A stretch of DNA of 30,685 nucleotides from JASLBX01 sp036373915. Its GTDB lineage: Bacteria; Actinomycetota; Actinomycetes; Jiangellales; Jiangellaceae. Where the stretch lies: positions 1 through 30,685 of the forward strand of contig DASUUU010000132.1 of NCBI GenBank assembly GCA_036373915.1, read 5' to 3'. This document shows positions 23,025 through 30,685 of the stretch, piece by piece; the first letter of the stretch is position 1, and each line of letters begins with the position of its first letter. The notes below the pieces were generated by a model that was not told where the DNA came from, ran no database searches, and saw only the letters and a program-made list of their open reading frames with translations. Made by a program: the position numbers and the translations under genes.

Positions 23025-23465
23025 GTGGAGGAGATCGACCGGCAGATCGTCAACCTGCTGTCCCGTGACGGCCGGATGAGTTACACGGACCTGGGCAAGG
23101 CGACCGGCCTGTCGACCTCCGCCGTCCACCAGCGCGTCCGCCGGCTCGAAGAGCGGGGCGTCATCTGCGGCTACACCGTCGTCGTCGACTACGACGCGAT
23201 CGGGTTGCCCCTCACCGCGTTCATCTCGATCAAGCCGATGGACCCGAGCCAACCCGACGACGCACCCGAGCGCCTGGCCGACTTCCCGGAGATCGAGGCG
23301 TGCCATTCGGTCGCAGGCGACGAGAGCTACATTTTGAAGGTCCGCGTCGGCACCCCTGGCGAGCTGGAAGAGCTCCTGGCCCGCATCCGCACCAAGGCGA
23401 ACGTGTCCACCCACACCACGATCGTGCTGTCGACTCCGTACGAAGCCCGCCCGCCGGCACAATGA
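23025..23465 (+). CDS. Lrp/AsnC family transcriptional regulator
   Basis: This 146-residue regulator has the family's N-terminal helix-turn-helix (about 1-60: MEEIDRQIVNLLSRDGRMSY, then LGKATGLSTSAVHQRVRRLE). The C-terminal RAM ligand-binding domain (about 65-140) has VAGDESYILKVRVGTPGELE. Such proteins form dimers and higher oligomers and respond to amino acids. The open frame continues upstream, but GTG at 23025 gives the conserved start and follows TAAGGT. It diverges from the class V PLP enzyme gene, its likeliest target. The alpha/beta hydrolase gene begins 25 bases downstream and may be in the same transcript. Confidence 0.93.
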   Translation: MEEIDRQIVNLLSRDGRMSYTDLGKATGLSTSAVHQRVRRLEERGVICGYTVVVDYDAIGLPLTAFISIKPMDPSQPDDAPERLADFPEIEACHSVAGDESYILKVRVGTPGELEELLARIRTKANVSTHTTIVLSTPYEARPPAQ

Positions 23466-23490
23466 GGCGCACACCCGAAAGGCTCTGCCG

Positions 23491-24462
23491 TTGACAACCG
23501 ATGCCGTGCTCGGCCCTCCCTACACCGCGCGGACGATCGAGCTGACTCCAGACGAGGAGGGCGAAGTCGTCGCCACTCTGGTGAGCAGGAGCGCGCCCGA
23601 GCCGACCGGCCAGGCGGTGTTGTACGTCCACGGCTACGTCGACTACTTCTTCCACGACCACGTCGCCCAGTTCTGGGTCGACGAAGGGTATGACTTCTAC
23701 GCGCTGGATCTGCGCAAGTACGGGCGGTCGCTGCTGCCGCATCAGACCCCCAACTACTGCACCGACCTGTCTGAGTACGACGAGGAACTCGACGAGGCGG
23801 TACGTCTCATCCGGGACGAGGACGATCACGACACTCTCTTGGTCATGGCGCACTCGATGGGCGGGTTGGTGACGTCCCTGTGGATTAACCGCCGGCCGGC
23901 CGGCACCGTGGACGCGCTGGTGCTCAACAGCCCATGGCTCAGTCCGCACAACGCACCGTGGGTCGAACGGAATCCCGCGACCCTGCGCGCCGTAGAGGCG
24001 TTGGGCGCCATTCGCCGGCGGCTCGTTCTGCCGATGCGGATTTCGCCCCACCACGGCCACAGCATGCACCGGGACTTCCGAGGCGAGTGGGACTACGACC
24101 TCACGTGGAAGCCCCACGCGGGCTTCCCGGCGCACGCGGGTTTCGGCCGAGCCCTGGTGCGCGGACATCGAGAGGTCGCCCGCGGGCTCGACCTGCGGTG
24201 TCCCGTTCTGCTGGCGTGCTCGACACGCAGCGTCCGATCCACTCGGTGGGGAGACGACATCATGCGTGCGGACGCGCTGCTCAACGTCGAGGACATGGTG
24301 ACCCGGGGCGCACACCTCGGGCGGCATGTCACCATCGTTCGCGTCGACGGCGGGGTGCACGACCTCGCGTTGTCCGCCCGGGAGCCGCGGGAGGAGTATT
24401 TCGAGCAGGTCCGCAGGTGGTGCCAGGCCTACGTCCCGGCCGGGAATGACCCGGCGTCCTGA
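23491..24462 (+). CDS. Alpha/beta hydrolase (serine aminopeptidase S33 / monoacylglycerol lipase-like)
   Basis: This 323-residue protein has an alpha/beta hydrolase fold without a signal peptide. The nucleophile elbow is LVMAHSMGGLVTSLW with Ser122, the oxyanion region is LYVHGYVDYFFHDHVAQF, and the catalytic His290 is in VDGGVHDLALS. The motif Ala-His-Ser-Met-Gly-Gly and DFYALDLRKYGRS resemble lysophospholipase and monoglyceride lipase families, but the substrate cannot be inferred. The start is TTG at 23491, with gaaagg (23477-23482) eight bases upstream; no better ATG or GTG lies nearby in frame. It follows the Lrp gene and precedes the EamA transporter, and the three may be one unit. Confidence 0.88.
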   Translation: MTTDAVLGPPYTARTIELTPDEEGEVVATLVSRSAPEPTGQAVLYVHGYVDYFFHDHVAQFWVDEGYDFYALDLRKYGRSLLPHQTPNYCTDLSEYDEELDEAVRLIRDEDDHDTLLVMAHSMGGLVTSLWINRRPAGTVDALVLNSPWLSPHNAPWVERNPATLRAVEALGAIRRRLVLPMRISPHHGHSMHRDFRGEWDYDLTWKPHAGFPAHAGFGRALVRGHREVARGLDLRCPVLLACSTRSVRSTRWGDDIMRADALLNVEDMVTRGAHLGRHVTIVRVDGGVHDLALSAREPREEYFEQVRRWCQAYVPAGNDPAS

Positions 24463-24468
24463 TAGGTT
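24463..24468 (+). promoter_or_regulatory. Possible -10 hexamer TAGGTT of the EamA gene
   Basis: TAGGTT begins directly after the hydrolase stop and ends nine bases before GTG 24478 (three before TTG 24472). Transcription from here would yield a near-leaderless mRNA and favours the GTG start. Confidence 0.35.
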
Positions 24469-24477
24469 CCGTTGATC

Positions 24478-25452
24478 GTGCTCGAGACATCGTCGGCTGT
24501 CAGATCGGACCGGACCTGGATGGTCGCCCTCGCGGCCGCACTCTGGGGTACGTCGGCATTGATGCGAGAACCGCTCACCGGGGAGCTGGGCATGGCCTCG
24601 TCCACGGTGGTGTTCGCCGAGCATTTCGTGCTCGTGCTGTGCCTGCTCCCGTGGCTTCCGGCGGCTCTGCGGGCCTGGTGGGCATCCTCCATCCGCACGA
24701 GAGTCGCCATCGTTGTCATCGGGGCGGGTGCATCCGCGCTGGCCACGACCCTGTTCACGGCGGCGTTCGCGACCGGCTTCGCGATAGACGGCCGGCCTGA
24801 TGTGATCACGCCGGTGGCCTTGCAGAAGCTGCAGCCGCTGGTCGCCGTTCTGCTCGCGGCCGTGATCCTCGGCGAGCTGGTCCGGCCGCTCTTCTGGATG
24901 TTCGCGGTTCCTGCCCTGGCCGGCGCCTGGTTCCTGGCCTTCCCCGAGCCGTTCGACGTGACCCTGCGGACGGCGGAGGCGTCGCTGCTCGCGCTCGGCG
25001 CTGCGGCACTGTGGGCATCTGGAACCGTGCTGGGCCGGTTCGTCGGCTCGGAGCTGTCAGCCACCCATATCACGACGTTGCGGTTCCTGTTCGGCCTGCT
25101 GACGATGATCGTCGTGGTCGGTGTCCGGAGTGAGCCTTACACGGTGCCGTGGGACGCGGTGCCGTACATCATCCCGCTCGCGTTGATCGTTGGGTTGCTG
25201 GCGCTCAGCCTCTACTACCGCGGGCTGCGGCACACTCCGGCGTCTCGGGCGACGTTCGCCGAGCTGGCATTCCCCGTGACCGCGGCGGCCGTCGGGGTGG
25301 CGCTGGGCCGCAACCTGACATGGAACCAGTGGGTCGGCTTCGCGATCCTGCTGGTGGCGGTGACTGCGCTGGCCCTGCACGAGAACCGTAGCCGGCGGCC
25401 CGCGGTCGCCGTCCCGGACCGCATCGAGGACGCGATCCCCGCGGCCCGCTAG
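24478..25452 (+). CDS. EamA/DMT-family transporter
   Basis: This is a 10-helix drug/metabolite transporter superfamily protein of about 324 residues. Two EamA repeats are visible: the first covers about 20-145 and the second about 160-300, each with five hydrophobic helices. TPVALQKLQPLVAVLLAAVILGE at the end of repeat one is the characteristic EamA signature, and FAELAFPVTAAAVGVALGRNLTWNQWVGF matches it in repeat two. Relatives export amino acids or metabolites; the substrate is unknown. GTG at 24478 is chosen over TTG at 24472 because of the spacing to TAGGTT. The stop is followed six bases later by a strong palindromic repeat separating it from the convergent acyl-CoA dehydrogenase gene. 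Confidence 0.9.
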   Translation: MLETSSAVRSDRTWMVALAAALWGTSALMREPLTGELGMASSTVVFAEHFVLVLCLLPWLPAALRAWWASSIRTRVAIVVIGAGASALATTLFTAAFATGFAIDGRPDVITPVALQKLQPLVAVLLAAVILGELVRPLFWMFAVPALAGAWFLAFPEPFDVTLRTAEASLLALGAAALWASGTVLGRFVGSELSATHITTLRFLFGLLTMIVVVGVRSEPYTVPWDAVPYIIPLALIVGLLALSLYYRGLRHTPASRATFAELAFPVTAAAVGVALGRNLTWNQWVGFAILLVAVTALALHENRSRRPAVAVPDRIEDAIPAAR

Positions 25453-25457
25453 CACCC

Positions 25458-25555
25458 CTGACGTTCGATCACGTTCAGCAGGTTTCTCGGTGCTTCACCA
25501 GGCGCGTGCGCCTGGTACGGCACCGGCACACCTGCTGAACGTGATCGAACGTCAG
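25458..25555. repeat. Dispersed palindromic repeat, copy 3 (between convergent genes)
   Basis: Perfect 26-base arms lie at 25458-25483 (beginning ctgacgttcgatcacgttca) and 25530-25555. Inner stems are cggtgc/gcaccg and accaggcgc/gcgcctggt around a two-base loop, so almost the whole 98 bases can fold as one hairpin. The right arm contains the stop codon of the acyl-CoA dehydrogenase gene. It is well placed as a bidirectional terminator. Confidence 0.88.
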
Positions 25556-26708
25556 CTGAAGGCGGAGTGGCCGGTCAGCGCCTGGCCGATGACGAGCTGG
25601 TGGATCTCGGACGTGCCCTCGTAGGTGAGGACGGACTCGAGGTTGTTGGCGTGCCGCATGACCGGGTACTCGAGCGTGATGCCATTCGCGCCCAGGATGG
25701 TCCGGCAGGTTCGGGCGATCTCGATGGCCTCGCGGACGTTGTTCAGCTTGCCGAGGCTTACCTGCTCGGGGCGGAGCTTGCCGTCGTCCTTGAGCCGGCC
25801 GAGGTGCAGGGCGAGCAGGAATCCCTTCTGCAGCTCGAGCGTCATGTCGGCCAGCTTGGCCTGGGTCAGCTGGAACGAGGCCAGCGGCCGGTCGAACACC
25901 TCGCGGTCGGCCGCGTAGGCGATGGCGGCCTCGAGGCAGTCACGGGCCGCGCCGAGCGCGCCGAACACGATGCCGAACCGGGCCTCGTTCAGGCAGGACA
26001 GCGGCCCTCGCAGCCCGGTGACCTCGGGTAGCACGGCGTCGGCCGGCAACCGGACGCCCTCGAGCACGAGCTCGCTGGTGATCGAGGCCCGCAGCGACAG
26101 CTTGCCGCCGATCTTCGGTGCCGAGAACCCGGGCGTGTCGGTCGGCACGATGAATCCTCGGATGCCGTCGTCGGCGCGGGCCCACACCACTGCTACGTCG
26201 GCCACCGAACCGTTGGTAATCCACATCTTGGTGCCGTCGAGCACCCACTCGTCGCCGTCGCGCCGGGCGCGGGTGCGCATGCCGGCCGGGTTCGACCCGA
26301 AGTCGGGTTCGGTGAGCCCGAAACAGCCGATCAGCGAGCCTTCGGCCATGCCCGGCAGCCAGCGCTGCTTCTGCTCCTCCGAACCGAACTTCCAGATCGC
26401 GTACATCGCCAGCGACCCCTGCACCGAAACCAGGCTCCGCACCCCCGAGTCGGCGGCTTCGAGCTCCATGCAGGCCAGGCCGTACGACACGGCGTTCGTC
26501 CCGGCGCAGCCGTACCCGGTCAGGTGCATGCCGAGCAGGCCGAGCTTGCCGGCCTCGCGAGCCAGCTCGAGCGGGATCTCGCCGGCCTCGTACCACTCGG
26601 CGATGTGCGGGCGGACCCGGTCGGCGGTGAACTTCTGAACGGTCTCCGCGATGGCCTGCTCTTCGTCGGTGAGCAGGTGATCGATGCTGAGCAGCTCTAG
26701 GGGCGCGG

Positions 26709-26712
<4 letters not shown>
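25552..26712 (-). CDS. Acyl-CoA dehydrogenase, glutaryl-CoA dehydrogenase type
   Basis: This 386-residue FAD enzyme is most like glutaryl-CoA dehydrogenase, which oxidises and decarboxylates glutaryl-CoA to crotonyl-CoA. The diagnostic segment SGVRSLVSVQGSL places Arg92-Ser93 where human enzyme Arg94 binds the glutaryl carboxylate. IGCFGLTEPDFGSNPAGM is the flavin-binding signature. The catalytic base is Glu365 in TYEGTSEIHQLVIGQALTG. ATG at 26712 overlaps the stop of the E1 gene upstream (ATGA), so they are translationally coupled. As the last gene of the lat operon it fits the end of lysine degradation. Other short-branched acyl-CoA substrates cannot be excluded. Confidence 0.9.
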
Positions 26713-28969
<2,257 letters not shown>

Positions 28970-28973
<4 letters not shown>

Positions 28974-30523
28974 TCGCTCAGCCGGACGTCCAGATCCGGC
29001 TCCAGTTCGGCGACGTCCATCTGCGCCTTCTGGAGCTTCCCAGAGTAGTCCCAGTTCATCGACTGCCAGCGGGTGAACTGGTCGAGCACCCACATCCCGG
29101 ACTGGCGTGAGCCGTTACCGGACTTGCCGTTGCCGCCGAACGGGAGGTGTGCCTCGGCGCCGGAGGTCGAGTTGTTGATGCTGACCATCCCGGCCGAGAT
29201 CTTCCGCCGGAACGTGAACGCCTCCTTCGGGTCGTTGGTGTAGATCGACGAGGACAGCCCGTAACCGGGGGCGTTGGCCAGCTCGAGCGCCTCGTCGAGC
29301 GTCGAGTACGTCGTGACGCCGACGATCGGCCCGAACGTCTCCTCGTCGAAGATGGCATCACCGGGCCGGACACCGTCGACGATCACGGGGTGGTAGAAGA
29401 GCCCGGCGGACGGATCTGCGGAGAATCCCGCGCGCGGGTTGTCGGTAGTGATGCGGCCGGTCGCGCCGTGCACCGTGTGGTGCGGCTGTAGCCAGCTCAG
29501 GTACTCCTCGTACCGGTCGGCGAACTTCTGATCTAGCAGCGGGCCCATGAGTACGTCCCCGGCCGGATCACCGACGACGGCGCTCTCGACCGCCTTGGTG
29601 AACCGGGCCAGGAAGTCATCGTGCACTGATTCATGCACGATGACCGTGCCGAGTGACGTGCACCGCTGGCCGGCCGTACCGAAGCCGGAGAACAACGCAC
29701 CCTCGACGGCCAGGTCGAGATCGGCGCTCGGCGTGACGACGAGCGGGTTCTTGCCGCCGAGCTCGAGGCACGCGGTCTGCAAGTGGCGGCCGGTCAGCTC
29801 GCCGATCAGCCGGCCCACGGCGGACGAGCCGGTGAATCCGACCTTGTCGACGTCTCCGGCGTCGAGAGCCCGCTCCAGTCCGGCGAAGGTGGCCGGGCCG
29901 TCGGCGTAGACCACGTTGAACACGCCGTCGGGCAGCCCGCCCCCGCGGACGAACAGCTCATGAAAGGCACTGGATGCGGCCGGCGAATACTCGGCGGGCT
30001 TCCACACGATGGTATTTCCCGCCAGCAGCGCCGGGACGATGTACCACGACGGAACCGCCACCGGGAAGTTGCCCGCGGTGATGACGGCAACCGTCCCGAC
30101 CGGGTTGCGGAAGGTGAACAGCTGCTTGTCCGGCATCTCCGACGGGACCGTCTGTCCGTAGAGCCGGCGCCCCTCGCCCAGGAAGAAGTCGCAGGTGTCG
30201 ATGATCTCCTGTACCTCGCCGAGCGACTCGGCGTAGGGCTTGCCGATCTCTGCCGTCACCACGCGGGCCAGCGCTTCCTTGTTGGCCCGGACCACCTGGG
30301 CGATGTTCGCGATCGCCTGACCGCGCACCGGAGCGGGGACGTCGGCCCATCCGGTCTGCGCCTGCGTCGCCGCGCGGGCGGCGTCGACGAACGTGTCCGC
30401 ATCGCCGAGCGAGACGGAGGTCGCCACCTCACCGAGGTTCGCCGGGTTACGGCGTTCGAAGCTGCCACCCGATCCCTCGGACACCGCGTTGCCGGCGATC
30501 ACGGAGGAGACGTGACGGTTCAT
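28970..30523 (-). CDS. Aldehyde dehydrogenase, ALDH7-like (probable aminoadipate-semialdehyde dehydrogenase)
   Basis: This 517-residue NAD(P)-dependent aldehyde dehydrogenase has Asn170 and Lys175 (GNTIVWKPAEYSP), the Rossmann motif FTGSSAVG at 230-237, catalytic Glu254 (CLELGGKNP) and nucleophile Cys288 (GTAGQRCTS). The Gly-Thr-Ala-Gly-Gln-Arg-Cys-Thr context and the following HESVHDDF resemble ALDH7 (antiquitin), the 2-aminoadipate 6-semialdehyde dehydrogenase. Directly upstream is lat, whose product is that semialdehyde, which supports the assignment. A broad-range ALDH cannot be excluded from sequence alone. ATG at 30523 lies 24 bases after the lat stop; taggagca overlaps the gap as a possible ribosome-binding site. 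Confidence 0.88.
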
Positions 30524-30547
30524 GTGTGCTCCTAAGGTTGCTGCACT

Positions 30548-30685
30548 TCAGGCTGCTGCGGCCAGTCTGCCAACGACTCGGTCGAGTGCGTCCAGCCCGA
30601 CCTGCAGGTCGGCCTGGCTCACGTCGAGAGCGGGCCGGAACCGCACGGAGCGTTCGCCGCAAGGGAGCACCAGCACGTGCTCGTC
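30548..30685 (-). CDS. lat: L-lysine 6-aminotransferase, C-terminal 45 residues (truncated by window edge)
   Basis: Only the C-terminal 45 residues are in the window: they start DEHVLVLPCGERSVRFRPAL and end RVVGRLAAAA before the TGA. Cys-Gly-x-Arg-Ser-Val-Arg-Phe-Arg-Pro followed by a helix is the C-terminal end of class III aminotransferases. It is closest in my memory to lysine 6-aminotransferase (mycobacterial Lat), which converts L-lysine and 2-oxoglutarate to aminoadipate semialdehyde and glutamate. The gene context (ALDH7-like, E1 and glutaryl-CoA-type dehydrogenase) supports this. As only the tail is seen, another class III aminotransferase remains possible. Confidence 0.72.
   Translation of the reverse strand, partial: DEHVLVLPCGERSVRFRPALDVSQADLQVGLDALDRVVGRLAAAA

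Noticed and set aside
23230..24624. A 464-codon minus-strand open frame
   Set aside because: It runs antisense to the Lrp gene end and the whole hydrolase gene. Its composition is His/Arg/Pro-rich without motifs.
4752..25555. CRISPR array interpretation of the repeated palindromes
   Set aside because: Copies are kilobases apart, not separated by short regular spacers, and no cas genes are present.
28974..29093. Longer N-terminus for the fused E1 up to 29093
   Set aside because: The extra 40 residues overlap the ALDH coding end. GTG 28973 overlaps the ALDH stop by four bases, matching the next junction in the operon.

Overview
This window comes from a high-GC Gram-positive actinomycete (Actinomycetota). 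The evidence is the complete Pup-proteasome locus, very GC-rich third codon positions, frequent GTG and TTG starts, and many leaderless promoters of the TANNNT type. Gene order from the RecB-like nuclease to the M24 peptidase follows the mycobacterial Rv2119-Rv2089c neighbourhood as I remember it. The sequence alone does not let me name a genus.

Layout. 1-2856: a RecB-family nuclease (minus strand, cut by the window edge) diverges from a site-2 protease with CBS domains, followed by the tRNA m1A58 methyltransferase gene trmI. 2974-9908: the Pup-proteasome system, namely the ring ATPase mpa/arc, dop, pup, prcB, prcA and the Pup ligase pafA. Pup here already ends in Gly-Gly-Glu. 9984-11380: two FKBP-type prolyl isomerases, one a lipoprotein and one cytosolic. 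11386-12456: a DUF3866 gene on the minus strand. 12512-15888: pafB and pafC (WYL-domain DNA-damage regulators), a 60-residue membrane protein, tatA and tatC. 16092-19846: a YegS/DagK-type lipid kinase and the large DEVH-box helicase helY. 19907-21941: a 5'-3' exonuclease divergent from an M24 peptidase. 21938-25447: a class V PLP enzyme divergent from an Lrp/AsnC regulator, then an alpha/beta hydrolase and an EamA transporter. 25552-30685 (all minus): a probable lysine-degradation operon with lat (lysine 6-aminotransferase, only its C-terminus inside), an ALDH7-like aldehyde dehydrogenase, a fused alpha-beta E1 2-oxoacid dehydrogenase and a glutaryl-CoA-type acyl-CoA dehydrogenase.

How the genes work together. 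PafA attaches Pup to target lysines. Mpa recognises Pup through its coiled coil and threads substrates into the PrcBA core, docking through its C-terminal Gln-Tyr-Leu. Dop removes Pup. PafB and PafC form the regulator of the DNA-damage response. The minus-strand operon at the right end fits the route lysine to aminoadipate semialdehyde to aminoadipate to 2-oxoadipate to glutaryl-CoA to crotonyl-CoA. The fused E1 would be the candidate 2-oxoadipate dehydrogenase.

Non-coding structure. Three intergenic copies of a palindromic repeat family lie just after the stop codons of mpa, tatC and the EamA gene. A separate 104-bp hairpin with perfect 32-bp arms separates the lipid kinase from helY. At least ten genes have a TANNNT hexamer ending 6-8 bases before the start codon, which indicates leaderless mRNAs. 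mpa and pup instead share an identical 13-base promoter-like segment and have leaders with a Shine-Dalgarno site. No tRNA, rRNA, CRISPR, insertion sequence or prophage was seen. No gene-free stretch exceeds 300 bases; the longest are 4741-4912, 6425-6630 and 15889-16091.
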